From Sphingomonas sp. ID1715 (GTDB lineage Bacteria; Pseudomonadota; Alphaproteobacteria; Sphingomonadales; Sphingomonadaceae), in assembly GCF_013044515.1 (NCBI RefSeq), contig NZ_JABEPR010000002.1:682001-746000 (forward strand): a stretch of DNA of 64,000 nucleotides, in the 5' to 3' direction. Every line of letters starts with the position of its first letter. Positions within the stretch are counted from its first letter, which is position 1. Position numbers and translations under genes: made by a program. The notes under the pieces are model-generated. The model made no database searches and was not told the origin of the DNA. It worked only from the letters and a program-made list of their open reading frames with translations. This document shows, one piece after another, positions 26,010-34,773 of the stretch.

Positions 26010-26960
26010 ATGGAGATGGTTAAGGCCGCTTCACCAGCACCCGTTCAGGGCGCCGCCTCCGGGCGAGCGACGGCGCAGCATGCGCCGGTGCTGGGCAGCG
26101 CGTCTGCCAATCCCCTTGGTGACCTGCAGGCGCTCGCTCAGGTCAGCCAGCGCGTGGCGCGCGCGCTCCGTGCCCTGTTCGAGCCGATGCTGCGCCAGCC
26201 GGTCAAGGTTGCGGCCGAACCGATCGCGGTGCACCGCTTCGACGATTATCTCGCCGCCAACTGCTCGGGCCTGGCCAGCGCCACGCTGATCGGCATGGCG
26301 CCGCTGTCGGGCCATGCCATGCTGGTGCTGGACGGCGCCTTCACCTTCCGGCTGGTCGACCTGTATTTCGGCGGGCCCGGCCTGGTCCCGAACCCGCTGC
26401 CCGCCGAGTTCACCCCCACCGCGGAGGCGATGATCGGCCGGGCGGCGACAGGGATCACCGAGCGGCTCGCCGGCGGCTGGGCGGAACTGGCGGAGATCGA
26501 GTTCCAGGTCGGCCGCACCGAGACCAACCCGCATATGCTGTCGCACATCGATGGCGAGGACCGGGTGGTGCTCACCCGCTTCCTGCTGACCATCGGCGAA
26601 GGCCGCGCCGTCCCGATCGACCTCCTCTACCCCGCAGCCTCGCTCAAACCGATCGCCGGCATCCTCTCTTCGAAGGTTCAGGCACGTCGCCAGGCCGAGG
26701 ATCCGAGCTGGACCAACAAGCTGATGCGCGCTGCGATGAACGTGAAGATGCCGGTGCGCTCCGTGCTGGCCGAGCCGGTCATCCCGCTCGCCCAGCTGAT
26801 GAGCCTCAAGCCCGGCGACATCATCCCGATCAGCTTCGGGCCCGAAATCCCGCTGCTGGTCTCCGGCAACCGCTTCGCGCGCGGCGCGGTCGGCGCATCC
26901 AACGGCCGCGCCGCCATCCGTGTGCACCGCATCGAACCGATCGAGAACGAGGACTCCTGA
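26010..26960 (+). CDS. fliM: flagellar motor switch protein FliM
   Basis: C-ring protein that binds phosphorylated CheY, 316 aa. The middle domain contains GMAPLSGHAMLVLDGAFTFRLVDLYFGG (the GGxG-like segment) and the C-terminal SpoA domain has PLAQLMSLKPGDIIPI and VSGNRFARGAVG. The canonical N-terminal CheY-binding motif (LSQxEIDALL) is not obvious; the first 40 residues are Ala/Pro-rich, so CheY contact may differ. It overlaps fliN by one base. Confidence 0.93.
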   Translation: MEMVKAASPAPVQGAASGRATAQHAPVLGSASANPLGDLQALAQVSQRVARALRALFEPMLRQPVKVAAEPIAVHRFDDYLAANCSGLASATLIGMAPLSGHAMLVLDGAFTFRLVDLYFGGPGLVPNPLPAEFTPTAEAMIGRAATGITERLAGGWAELAEIEFQVGRTETNPHMLSHIDGEDRVVLTRFLLTIGEGRAVPIDLLYPAASLKPIAGILSSKVQARRQAEDPSWTNKLMRAAMNVKMPVRSVLAEPVIPLAQLMSLKPGDIIPISFGPEIPLLVSGNRFARGAVGASNGRAAIRVHRIEPIENEDS

Positions 26961-27256
26961 TGAGTGACATGAGCCATACCGGCCTGCCCAAGGATGTGGG
27001 CATCGCCGCGAACTTCCGCCTGCTCCAGGATGTCGATGTCCGTCTGTCGGTCGAGGTCGGCGGCACCAATCTGAAGCTGCGCGAGCTGCTCGCGCTCGGT
27101 GAGTCGAGCGTGATCGAACTCGACCGCTATGCCAACGAACTGCTCGACGTGCTGGTCAACGGCACGCTGATCGGCCGCGGCGAAGTCGTGACCGTGGGCG
27201 ACCGCTTCGGCATCCGCATCACCGAACTCGCCGACCAGGCGCCGCCCGCGCTGTGA
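26960..27256 (+). CDS. fliN: flagellar motor switch protein FliN
   Basis: Small C-ring component, 98 aa, consisting essentially of the SpoA domain: LQDVDVRLSVEVGGTNLKLRELLALGESSVIELDR then the LVNGTLIGRGEVVTVGDRFGIRIT core. Short FliN forms without a long N-terminal tail are common in alphaproteobacteria. It is coupled to fliM (TGATG) and overlaps fliO (GTGA). Confidence 0.94.
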   Translation: MSDMSHTGLPKDVGIAANFRLLQDVDVRLSVEVGGTNLKLRELLALGESSVIELDRYANELLDVLVNGTLIGRGEVVTVGDRFGIRITELADQAPPAL

Positions 27257-27516
27257 TCGGCACCTATCTCCTCAAGCTCGCGCTGCTGCTGCCGCTCGTC
27301 TGCGGCCTGCTCGTCGCCTGCCTCTGGGCGTGGCGCAAGCTCGAGCAGAAGCTGCCCGGTAATCAGGGCACGCGCATGATCGCCGTCAAGGAAAGCATGA
27401 TGGTCTCGCCCGGCCTGCGCCTCGCCGTGATCGAGTTCGAAGGCCGCAAGCTGCTCGTCTCGGTCGGCCGCGGCGGCGTGAACCTGGTCGACCGGATCGA
27501 GGCCGACCGTGGCTAG
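27253..27516 (+). CDS. fliO: flagellar biosynthetic protein FliO
   Basis: Accessory factor for FliP assembly, 87 aa. One N-terminal transmembrane helix (about residues 4-26, [22 protein letters not shown]) is followed by the small cytoplasmic domain with [31 protein letters not shown], the usual FliO pattern. It starts with GTG overlapping the fliN stop and its TAG overlaps the fliP start by 8 bases. Confidence 0.88.
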   Translation: MIGTYLLKLALLLPLVCGLLVACLWAWRKLEQKLPGNQGTRMIAVKESMMVSPGLRLAVIEFEGRKLLVSVGRGGVNLVDRIEADRG

Positions 27517-28375
27517 CATTGTTCTTCGTTCCCCGGCGCAGGCCGGAGTCCAGCCGCGCAAGATCCTGGGCCCCCGCCTTCGCAGGGGAACATTGGGTTT
27601 CTGGCTCCTCGCCTTCGTCCTGACGATCCTGTTCTTTGCCGAACCCGCCTTCGCCCAGGCAGCCCCGACCGTAACGCCTCCCGCCCAGCCCGGCGCTCCC
27701 GAAGCATTGGACCGCGCGCTGGGGCAGCTCGGCGGCGGTTCCGCGCCGCTGTCGCTGAGCCTGCAGGTGCTCATCATCATGTCGCTGCTGACGGTGCTGC
27801 CGTCGCTGCTGCTGATGATGACCAGCTTCACCCGCATCATCATCGTGCTGTCGATCCTGCGCCAGGCGCTCGGCCTGCAGCAGACGCCGCCCAACCAGGT
27901 GCTGGTCGGCCTGTCGCTGTTCCTGACGCTGTTCATCATGGCGCCGGTGCTGAACCGGGTGAATGACGAGGCGATCAAGCCCTATGCCGCCAACCAGATC
28001 CAGGCGACGCAGATGATCGAGCGCAGCGGCAATGTGCTGCACGGCTTCATGATGAAGCAGACGCGGGTGAAGGATGTGCAGATGTTCGCCGGCATCGCCA
28101 AGAAGGGCCCGTTCGCGAGCCCGAACGACGTGCCCTTCTCGATCGCGCTGCCCGCCTTCGTCACCTCGGAGCTGAAGACGGCGTTCCAGATCGGCTTCCT
28201 GATCTTCCTGCCCTTCCTCGTCATCGATCTCGTCGTCGCCAGCGTGCTGATGGCGCTCGGTATGATGATGCTGTCGCCGACGATCATCTCCCTGCCCTTC
28301 AAGCTGCTGCTGTTCGTGCTCGTCGATGGCTGGGCGCTGACGATGGGCTCGCTCGCCAACAGCTTCGTGAGTTAG
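27509..28375 (+). CDS. fliP: flagellar export gate protein FliP, with a repeat-encoded N-terminal extension
   Basis: Export-gate subunit, 288 aa from the GTG at 27509, about 40 longer than usual. Residues 7-28 ([10 protein letters not shown], then LGPRLRRGT) are encoded by a family C repeat (27528-27591). A signal-peptide core ([23 protein letters not shown]) follows, then the conserved FliP body with [40 protein letters not shown] and the C-terminal helices. A TTG at 27593, preceded by AGGGGA from the repeat, could be an alternative start giving a 260-aa protein with a normal signal peptide. Confidence 0.92.
   Translation: MASIVLRSPAQAGVQPRKILGPRLRRGTLGFWLLAFVLTILFFAEPAFAQAAPTVTPPAQPGAPEALDRALGQLGGGSAPLSLSLQVLIIMSLLTVLPSLLLMMTSFTRIIIVLSILRQALGLQQTPPNQVLVGLSLFLTLFIMAPVLNRVNDEAIKPYAANQIQATQMIERSGNVLHGFMMKQTRVKDVQMFAGIAKKGPFASPNDVPFSIALPAFVTSELKTAFQIGFLIFLPFLVIDLVVASVLMALGMMMLSPTIISLPFKLLLFVLVDGWALTMGSLANSFVS
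27528..27591. repeat. inverted repeat, family C, inside the 5' end of fliP
   Basis: GTTCCCCGGCG at the left end and CAGGGGAAC at the right end, with GGCCGGAGTCCA inside, match the copy at 12568-12630 in sequence and size (64 against 63 bases). It is in frame with no stop, so the coding frame of fliP passes through it. Confidence 0.8.
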
Positions 28376-28381
28376 CGGATC

Positions 28382-28651
28382 ATGGACGCAACCTATTTCA
28401 TCGGCGTCGGCCGCGAAGCGCTGTGGGTGCTGGCGCTGGTCACGCTGCCGGTGCTGCTCCCAGCACTCGTCGCGGGCCTGGTGCTCGGCATGGTGCAGGC
28501 CGCGACTTCGATCAACGAGGCGACGCTGACCTTTGTGCCCAAGGTGGCGGTGGTCGGCATCTCGCTGGTCATCTTCGGCAGCATGATGCTGGGGCTGCTG
28601 AGCGACTTCACCCTGTCGATCTTCGAACGCATCCCCGATCTGGTGAAATAG
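28382..28651 (+). CDS. fliQ: flagellar biosynthetic protein FliQ
   Basis: Export-gate subunit, 89 aa with two hydrophobic helices (about residues 13-36 and 48-72). The first, VLALVTLPVLLPALVAGLVLGMVQAATSINEATLTFVPK, contains the highly conserved QAATSINEATLTFVPK. It begins 6 bases after the fliP stop and ends two bases before the fliR start. Confidence 0.96.
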   Translation: MDATYFIGVGREALWVLALVTLPVLLPALVAGLVLGMVQAATSINEATLTFVPKVAVVGISLVIFGSMMLGLLSDFTLSIFERIPDLVK

Positions 28652-28653
28652 CC

Positions 28654-29430
28654 TTGCTCGGCTTCGGCCTTCCGAACGTCGAAGCGTCGCTGTTCGCGCT
28701 GATCTTCGTGATGGTGCGGATCGGGGCGGCATTCGTCGCGGCGCCGGTGTTCGGCGCCGTCACGATTCCGCTGCAGGTGCGGATCGTGCTCGCCGGCGCG
28801 ATCGGCATTCTCGTCGTCAACAACGCGCCGGTCGCTTCGCCCCCGGCGCTGTTCTCGCTCGTGACCTTCCTGCAGGTCGCGCAGGAAGCCCTGGTCGGCC
28901 TTGCACTCGGCTTCGTGCTGCAGATCGCCTTTGCGGGGCCGTTGATCGCCAGCGAAGCGCTCGGCAGCACGATGGGCATCGGCTTTGCGACCACGATCGA
29001 CCCGCAGCGCGGCGCCTCCACCCCCGCGCTCGGCCAGTTCCTTTCGATCCTGATGACCCTGCTGTTCCTCGCGCTCGACGGGCACCTGATCCTCGTCGAT
29101 CTCGTCGTGCGCAGCTATCGCGTGCTGCCGCCTGGCGAGGCCTGGCTCGCTGCCGAAAAGCTGAAGGCGATCGCGCTGTTCGGCAGCTATGCCTTCGCGT
29201 CCGGGCTGCTGCTCGCCCTGCCGGTCGGCTTCATCATCCTGTGCCTGAACCTGATCGTCGGCATGCTGTCCCGCTCGGCGCCGGCGCTGAACCTGTTCGC
29301 CGTCGGTCTGCCCGCGAGCCTCGCGACCGGCCTCGTCGCTCTCGCCATCGCCTTCCCGGCCATGGGTGACGCGATGGCCGGCATCGTCCGCGAGGCGCTC
29401 CAGGCGACCGCCAATCTGGTGCTCGGCTGA
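28654..29430 (+). CDS. fliR: flagellar biosynthetic protein FliR (TTG start)
   Basis: Export-gate subunit, 258 aa, with about six hydrophobic helices and the conserved VRIGAAFVAAPVFGAVTIPLQVRIVLA, LQVAQEALVGLALGFVLQ and LNLIVGMLSRSAPALNLFAVGLP segments. No ATG or GTG stands in the right place; the TTG at 28654, two bases after fliQ, gives the usual length. An upstream in-frame start would run through fliQ in another frame and encode an unrelated sequence. It overlaps flhB by one base (TGATG). Confidence 0.93.
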   Translation: MLGFGLPNVEASLFALIFVMVRIGAAFVAAPVFGAVTIPLQVRIVLAGAIGILVVNNAPVASPPALFSLVTFLQVAQEALVGLALGFVLQIAFAGPLIASEALGSTMGIGFATTIDPQRGASTPALGQFLSILMTLLFLALDGHLILVDLVVRSYRVLPPGEAWLAAEKLKAIALFGSYAFASGLLLALPVGFIILCLNLIVGMLSRSAPALNLFAVGLPASLATGLVALAIAFPAMGDAMAGIVREALQATANLVLG

Positions 29431-30563
29431 TGGCTGAGGAGTTCGCCGAAAAGACAGAAGCGCCGACACCCAAGCGCAAGCAAAAGGCGGCGGAAGAGGG
29501 CCAGGTCCTGCGCTCCAAGGAGTTCGCGACCGCGGCCGTGGTGCTCGCCGGCGTACTCTGGCTGGCCCTGTCCGGCCCCGCCCTGCTCGGGGCACTGAAG
29601 ACCGTGATGGTCGAAAGCCTGCAGTTCGGCCGCGCCGACGTGGAGGACTTTCAGCCGCTGCGTCCCATCCTGAGCGTCGGCCTCACCTTGCTGCCTTCCC
29701 TCGCCTTTCTCTTCGCTGTTACGATCTTCGTGTCGGTGGCGAGCCAGGCCGGGCTCGGCGGCTTCAACGTCCAGCCGAAGCTGTTCGGCTTCAAGGCGTC
29801 CCGCATCAACCCGGGCGCGGGGCTGAAGCGCATCTTCGGCCTGCATGGCTGGCTGGAGCTCGGCAAGGGTCTGATGAAGGTCGTGCTGCTGGGTTCGATC
29901 GGCGCCTGGATGCTGTGGTCGATGAAGAACGATGCGCTTGGCCTTGTCGCCGGCAGTGTCGAATCGAGCGTCGCCGCGCTCGGCTGGAAGCTTGTCATGC
30001 TGCTGCTGGTGATGGCCGGCGGGCTGCTGCTCATCGCTGGCTATGACGTGCCGATCCAGTTCATCCGCCTGCTCAACAAGCTCAAAATGTCGAAGCAGGA
30101 GATCAAGGACGAGCACAAGCAGGCCGAAGGCTCGCCCGAGACCAAGGGCGCGCAGCGCGCGCGCATGCGCGAGATCTTCAAGGGCAGCGCCCGCAAGGCG
30201 GTGGAAGGCGCCCATGTCGTGCTCACCAACCCCACCCACTTCTCGGTCGCGCTGCGCTACGAACGCGGCAAGGACGAAGTGCCGGTGGTCGTCGCCAAGG
30301 GCCGGGGCGACAAGGCTCTCGCGATCCGGGAGCTCGCGCGCGAGATGGAGAAGCCGATCCTCGAATATCCGGCGCTCGCGCGTGCCGTCTATTACACCAG
30401 CCGCGAGGGCCAGCAGGTCCGCGACGACCTTTATGTCGCGATCGCCACCGTGCTCGCGTTCGTGTTCGGTGTGAACCTGCGCGCCGGCGGCGGCCAGCCC
30501 AATGTGATCGTGCCCGACAGCGCGCTGTTCGACGAAAACGGCGTGCGCATCAAACCGGCCTAA
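29430..30563 (+). CDS. flhB: flagellar export switch protein FlhB
   Basis: Export-specificity switch, 377 aa. It starts EFAEKTEAPTPKRKQKAAEEGQV, the conserved cytoplasmic opening, has four transmembrane helices, and the autocleavage site NPTHF at residues 267-271 in VVLTNPTHFSVALRY. It interacts with FliK to change export from rod/hook to filament substrates. The stop codon (TAA 30561-30563) is part of the -35 box of the fliD promoter. Confidence 0.96.
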   Translation: MAEEFAEKTEAPTPKRKQKAAEEGQVLRSKEFATAAVVLAGVLWLALSGPALLGALKTVMVESLQFGRADVEDFQPLRPILSVGLTLLPSLAFLFAVTIFVSVASQAGLGGFNVQPKLFGFKASRINPGAGLKRIFGLHGWLELGKGLMKVVLLGSIGAWMLWSMKNDALGLVAGSVESSVAALGWKLVMLLLVMAGGLLLIAGYDVPIQFIRLLNKLKMSKQEIKDEHKQAEGSPETKGAQRARMREIFKGSARKAVEGAHVVLTNPTHFSVALRYERGKDEVPVVVAKGRGDKALAIRELAREMEKPILEYPALARAVYYTSREGQQVRDDLYVAIATVLAFVFGVNLRAGGGQPNVIVPDSALFDENGVRIKPA

Positions 30564-30587
30564 AGCTTTGGGCCGAGCGGCCGAATA
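30561..30587 (+). promoter_or_regulatory. sigma28 (FliA) promoter for fliD-fliS
   Basis: TAAAGCTT, 11 bases, GCCGAATA: seven of eight consensus bases in the -10 block and an exact TAAAG start, with the FliA spacing. Transcription would begin near 30594 and fliD starts at 30609 (GTG) after GGGAG. It lies across the flhB stop. Confidence 0.85.
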
Positions 30588-30608
30588 GGCTTGCAGGGAG
30601 ACTGAAAC

Positions 30609-32021
30609 GTGGCCGATTCCATTGCAGTGACGCTGGGCGCCGGCTCCGGCATCGACACCAAGGCGCTGGTCTCGTCCCTGGTCGACGCGCAGTTCGCTGC
30701 CAAGACGCAGGCGCTCACCGCGCGCAAGGAGACGCTGACTGCGCAAATTTCGGCGCTCGCGCAGTTGAAGAGCGGGCTGACCGGCTTTTCCGCGGCACTC
30801 GGCAATCTCATTTCCGGCGGCTCGCTGTCGACCCAGCCGGTCAGTTCCGACACGTCGACGCTTGGCGTGTCGCTGCTGCCCGGCGCCAGCATCACCGGTC
30901 TGTCCGCCAATGTGGAAGTGCGTCAGCTCGCCACCGCCCAGGTCGTGAACTCCGCGCCGGTGGCCGATTCAAGCGCCGCCTTTGGCAAGGGCACGCTGAC
31001 CATCACGCTGGGCGCGCTGACCTATAGCGGCAACACGCCGACCGGCTTCACCCCGAAGGCGGGCGCCACGCCGGTCGCCGTCGTCATCGGCGACGGTCAG
31101 AACAGCCTGCAGGGCATCGCCGACGCGATCAACGCCGCCAAGGCGGGCGTGACCGCTTCCGTGCTGACCGATGCCACCGGCTCACGCCTCGTCGTGAAGG
31201 GCGCGACCGGCGCCGAACAGGCCTTCACGATCGGCGTGACCGAGGATGCGTCGGCGCCGGGGCTGTCGGCGCTGGCGTTCGACACCGGCTCGCAGACCAT
31301 GTCGCTCACCCGCAAGTCAGTCGACGCGCTGGTCGCGCTCGACGGCGTCGAAGTCCGCCGGCCAGGCAACAGCATCAGCGACTTGCTCACCGGCGTGAAG
31401 CTCGATCTCGTCAAGGCCGCGCCCGGCCAGACGATCACGATCGGCACCTCGGCACCCACGGCGGCGCTGTCTCAAGCCGTTGCCGACATCGTCGAGACCT
31501 ATAATCAGCTGATCGGCATCGCCAAGACCGAGACCAACACCACCGACGGCGTGCTGCGCAACGACAGCGGCGCCCGCGAACTGATGCGGCAGCTGGGCGG
31601 CCTGACCAATCGCAACCTCAACTCCAGTGCCGCGGTCGGCGAACCGAGCACGCTCGGCGAGCTGGGCGTTCGCACCAACCGCGACGGTACACTGACGCTC
31701 GACACCGCGCAGCTGCAGTCGGCGCTCTCCAAGAACGGGGCTGCCGTCGAGCGGATGCTGACGGTCGGTCTTGGCTCCGCCCTGCGCCAAATCTCGATCG
31801 CGCTGACCGCGCCGACCGGTCCGCTGACCGCGAGCCAGACTGGCTATAACCGGCTGCAGACGGCGATCGCCAAGGAGCAGGAGAAGATCGAGGCCGACAC
31901 GACCACGCTGCGCGATCGGCTGACGCGCCAATTTTCCGGCATGGACGCGCGCGTCTCGGCCTATAAGGCGACGCAGAGCTTCCTCGACCAGCAGATCAAG
32001 AGCTGGACGCGCAGCGCATGA
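30609..32021 (+). CDS. fliD: flagellar filament capping protein FliD
   Basis: Filament cap that promotes flagellin polymerisation, 470 aa. The N-terminal domain (GAGSGIDTKALVSSLVDAQFAAKTQAL..TAQISALAQLKSGLTGF) and the C-terminal helical region (LRDRLTRQFSGMDARVSAYKATQSFLDQQIKSW) are typical, separated by the variable domains. A GTG start at 30609 has GGGAG about 9 bases upstream. It overlaps fliS by 4 bases (ATGA), so the cap and the flagellin chaperone are made together under sigma28. Confidence 0.95.
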   Translation: MADSIAVTLGAGSGIDTKALVSSLVDAQFAAKTQALTARKETLTAQISALAQLKSGLTGFSAALGNLISGGSLSTQPVSSDTSTLGVSLLPGASITGLSANVEVRQLATAQVVNSAPVADSSAAFGKGTLTITLGALTYSGNTPTGFTPKAGATPVAVVIGDGQNSLQGIADAINAAKAGVTASVLTDATGSRLVVKGATGAEQAFTIGVTEDASAPGLSALAFDTGSQTMSLTRKSVDALVALDGVEVRRPGNSISDLLTGVKLDLVKAAPGQTITIGTSAPTAALSQAVADIVETYNQLIGIAKTETNTTDGVLRNDSGARELMRQLGGLTNRNLNSSAAVGEPSTLGELGVRTNRDGTLTLDTAQLQSALSKNGAAVERMLTVGLGSALRQISIALTAPTGPLTASQTGYNRLQTAIAKEQEKIEADTTTLRDRLTRQFSGMDARVSAYKATQSFLDQQIKSWTRSA

Positions 32022-32416
32022 GCTATGCGTCCCGGCTAACGCGCGACCCGCGCGAAACCTATCGTTCGGTCGATGTCGCGAGCCGCACCGGCGGCGCCAA
32101 TCCGCACCAGCTAATCACCATCCTCTACGAAGACCTGCTGCGCGAGCTGCGTCTGGGTGCACTGGCGGCCGAACGCGGCGATCATCCGGACAAGAATGCG
32201 CGGCTGACCAAGGCGGTGGCGCTGCTCTACGCGCTCGAAGCGGGCCTGAACTTCGACAAGGGCGGCTCGGTCGCCGACGCGCTGTCCCGCTTCTATCGCG
32301 GCTGCCGCGACGCGGTGATGCGCGCCAGCATCGACAGCAACGCCGCCCTGGTCCGCGACGTCATCGCCAATGTCGGCGAAATCGCCGCCAGCTGGAAAGC
32401 CATCGGCGCGCGCTGA
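32018..32416 (+). CDS. fliS: flagellar export chaperone FliS
   Basis: Flagellin-specific chaperone, 132 aa. It opens with the conserved SYASRL...YRSVDVASRTGGANPHQLITILYEDLLRELRLG and ends with helices that bind the flagellin C-terminus. It is slightly divergent from enteric FliS but the ASPHQLI-like GANPHQLI motif is intact. It overlaps fliD by 4 bases and closes the flagellar cluster. Confidence 0.94.
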   Translation: MSYASRLTRDPRETYRSVDVASRTGGANPHQLITILYEDLLRELRLGALAAERGDHPDKNARLTKAVALLYALEAGLNFDKGGSVADALSRFYRGCRDAVMRASIDSNAALVRDVIANVGEIAASWKAIGAR

Positions 32417-32441
32417 AATCTGCTCGTCAACCAAGTGTCTT

Positions 32442-32484
32442 CTCCGTTTCGGATAAGACGGGCGCAGTTTGCTCCGTTCCGGAT
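32442..32484. promoter_or_regulatory. direct repeat upstream of the RadC-like gene
   Basis: CCGTTTCGGAT at 32442-32452 and CCGTTCCGGAT at 32474-32484 are near-identical 11-mers 32 bases apart (about three helical turns); the second lies within GTTCC-N7-GGAAC, a small inverted repeat. They occupy the 114-base gap between fliS and the RadC-like gene and look like a repressor site pair or promoter elements. Nothing else stands out in the gap. Confidence 0.35.
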
Positions 32485-32530
32485 TCTGGAACGACTTAGC
32501 CGGAGTGCCCGCTGGCCTTAGCCAGCCGCC

Positions 32531-32929
32531 ATGCAGGATGTCGGCTGTCCGGACACCACGATTGACAGTCTGGATGCCGCGCGGGCTCTACTCGGGCGGT
32601 TATTGGCGCGGGCCGAGGCCGAGCGGCTCTATGTCGCCCATCTGCGAAGGGACGGGCGATTGATCCGATTGCGCGTCCGCAACGCCGCCATGGGGCGGCA
32701 GATCGATTTTCCGCTGCGCACCATCGTCACCGACGCGCTCAACCTCGGCAGTGCCGCTTTGATCCTGGCGCATAATCACCCGAGCGGCGATCCCACGCCG
32801 AGCAGCGCCGACATCGACGCGACGCGCAGCCTGATCCGCGCGGCGCGACCCCTGGGCATCGCCGTGAGCGATCATCTGGTGTTCGCCGGGGAGAGCTTCG
32901 TGTCGTTCCGGCAGCGCGGACTATTGTGA
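32531..32929 (+). CDS. short RadC-like JAMM-domain protein
   Basis: A 132-aa protein with the JAMM/MPN+ metal site HNHPSGDPTPSSAD (His 81, His 83, Asp 94 positions), preceded by GRQIDFPLRTIVTDALNLGSAALILA. It lacks the N-terminal helix-hairpin-helix of full-length RadC (about 220 aa), so it is the minimal JAB form. Its role is not established for the family; early links to DNA repair have not held up. It follows the flagellar genes but its own gap and repeats suggest separate control. A start at 32531 is the only good ATG. Confidence 0.85.
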   Translation: MQDVGCPDTTIDSLDAARALLGRLLARAEAERLYVAHLRRDGRLIRLRVRNAAMGRQIDFPLRTIVTDALNLGSAALILAHNHPSGDPTPSSADIDATRSLIRAARPLGIAVSDHLVFAGESFVSFRQRGLL

Positions 32930-33631
32930 GCGGCAGGATTTGATCGCGTCGGGCGCGGGGCGTTCGCCATGTGCCTCGAACGCCGCGAAATAGCCGCCCG
33001 CCTGAGGCATCGGCTCGATCCGCAGCTGGCGGTAGCCGACCGCCGCGAGTTCGCAGCGCAGCAGCGCAGGCGGCGTGCCATGATTCTGCGTCGGCCGGTC
33101 GGCATCGACGACGATCACCTGCCCGCCAGGTTTCAATGCCGGCCGCAAGTGCCAGAGAAAGGCGAACGGGTCGCCAATCTCGTGATACATATGGACCATG
33201 AAGATGCGGTCGAAGCTGTTCTCGGGCAGCTTGGGGTCGGCCGGTTCGCCAAGCTTCACCGAAACATTGTCGAGCCGCTCGCGGTTGACGCGCTCGGCCA
33301 GCGCGTCGCGCACTTCCGGCACGATGTCCTGTGCCAGTACGCGCCCGTCCTTGCCGACGCGAGCGGCCAGGCGGATCGTATAATAGCCTTCGCCCGCGCC
33401 GATATCCGCGACGGTCATGCCGGGCACGATCCCGGCGCGGTTCATGACCTCGTCAGCCTCGCGCAGGCGGTCGCGCGATTCCTCGGTCGACCAGCGGCTG
33501 GAGACGATCCTGGCGACCGGGCGGTCGGCTTTGGGAAAGCCGCTGGGCCGCTCGCGGGCAGCGGCGCTCTGTTCCGCAGGTGCCTGGCAGGCGCCGAGCA
33601 GCAACAGAAACGCCGCTGAACGCATCTTCAT
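32921..33631 (-). CDS. lipoprotein with a class I SAM methyltransferase domain
   Basis: A 236-aa protein. The first 18 residues are a lipoprotein signal (AAFLLLLGACQAP, lipobox LGAC, Cys 15). The rest is a Rossmann methyltransferase: motif I VADIGAGEGYYTIRLA (about residue 73), acidic loop VLAQDIVPEV, and FDRIFMVHMYHEIGDP, PALKPGGQVIVVDADRP. A methyltransferase outside the cytoplasm would have no obvious SAM supply, so either the export signal is not used or the family does something else. It overlaps prfB by 4 bases (ATGA) and the RadC-like gene end by 9. Confidence 0.75.
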   Translation of the reverse strand: MKMRSAAFLLLLGACQAPAEQSAAARERPSGFPKADRPVARIVSSRWSTEESRDRLREADEVMNRAGIVPGMTVADIGAGEGYYTIRLAARVGKDGRVLAQDIVPEVRDALAERVNRERLDNVSVKLGEPADPKLPENSFDRIFMVHMYHEIGDPFAFLWHLRPALKPGGQVIVVDADRPTQNHGTPPALLRCELAAVGYRQLRIEPMPQAGGYFAAFEAHGERPAPDAIKSCRSQ

Positions 33632-34755
33632 TCCACGTCCTCGACTTCCACCTTCTCGCCAGTGACACGCTGGCTTAGCGCGGCCGCCATGAAGGCGTCG
33701 AGGTCGCCGTCGAGCACGTCGCCCGGTGCGGTCGAGGTCACGCCGGTGCGCAGGTCCTTCACCAGCTGATAGGGCTGGAGCACATAGGACCGGATCTGGT
33801 GCCCCCAGCCAATGTCCGTCTTGCTGGCGGCAGTGGCATTCGCCTCCGCCTCCCTGCGCTGCAGCTCGCGCTCGAACAGCTTCGCGCGCAGCTGGCTATA
33901 GGCTTTCGCCTTGTTCTTGTGCTGCGAGCGCTGGCTCTGCGACTGGACGACGATGCCGGTGGGCAAGTGGGTGATGCGCACCGCGGAGTCGGTCGTGTTG
34001 ATGTGCTGCCCGCCCGCACCCGACGCGCGGAAGGTGTCGATGCGCAACTCGCTCTCGTTGATCTCGATATCGATATCGTCATCGACCACCGGGTAGACCC
34101 AGACGCTGGCAAAGCTGGTGTGGCGGCGCGCATTCGAATCATAGGGGCTGATGCGAACCAGGCGATGCACGCCACTTTCGGTCTTCGCATAGCCATAGGC
34201 GTTTTCGCCCTTCAGCAGCAAAGTGGCCGACTTGATGCCCGCCTGCTCGCCCGCATGATAGTCGATCAGCTCGACCTTCATGCCGTGCCGCTCTGCCCAG
34301 CGCGTGTACATGCGCTGCAGCATGCCAGCCCAATCCTGGCTCTCGGTGCCGCCGGCGCCTGCGTTCACTTCGACATAGGTGTCGTTCGCGTCCGCCTCGC
34401 CAGCGAGCAAGGCGGCGACCTTGTCCTTCTCGGCGCGCGCCGCGAGCGCGGCAAGGCTGGCGACGCCTTCGTCGACCAGCGCCTCGTCGCCCTCGGCCTC
34501 GGCCATGTCCATCAGCTCGACCGTATCGTCGCGCTCACGCTCGATCGCTTTGGTGGCGGAGATCGCCTCGTCCAGCCGCCGACGTTCGCGCATCACCGCC
34601 TGCGCCTGCTTCGGATCGTTCCACAGCGACTGATCCTCGACCTTCGCGTTCAGCTCGTCGAGACGACGCAGCGCGCGATCCCAATCGAGAAAGCGGCGCA
34701 GCAAGGCCAACGCATCGTTGATCTGGTCGACATGGGCTTGCGCTTCGGCGCGCAT
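33628..34755 (-). CDS. prfB: peptide chain release factor 2
   Basis: Terminates at UGA and UAA, 375 aa. The GGQ catalytic tripeptide is at 248-250 ([11 protein letters not shown]); the codon-recognition tripeptide corresponding to enteric SPF reads SPY at 203-205, which is usual in alphaproteobacteria. The programmed frameshift of enteric prfB is absent: the frame is continuous from the start. It is coupled to the downstream methyltransferase gene (ATGA). Confidence 0.95.
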   Translation of the reverse strand: MRAEAQAHVDQINDALALLRRFLDWDRALRRLDELNAKVEDQSLWNDPKQAQAVMRERRRLDEAISATKAIERERDDTVELMDMAEAEGDEALVDEGVASLAALAARAEKDKVAALLAGEADANDTYVEVNAGAGGTESQDWAGMLQRMYTRWAERHGMKVELIDYHAGEQAGIKSATLLLKGENAYGYAKTESGVHRLVRISPYDSNARRHTSFASVWVYPVVDDDIDIEINESELRIDTFRASGAGGQHINTTDSAVRITHLPTGIVVQSQSQRSQHKNKAKAYSQLRAKLFERELQRREAEANATAASKTDIGWGHQIRSYVLQPYQLVKDLRTGVTSTAPGDVLDGDLDAFMAAALSQRVTGEKVEVEDVE

Positions 34756-34773
34756 CGGTGATCCTACTCTAAT

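Noticed and set aside
33628-34755. Programmed frameshift in prfB
   Set aside because: The coding frame is continuous from the start; no in-frame early TGA or slip site as in enteric prfB.
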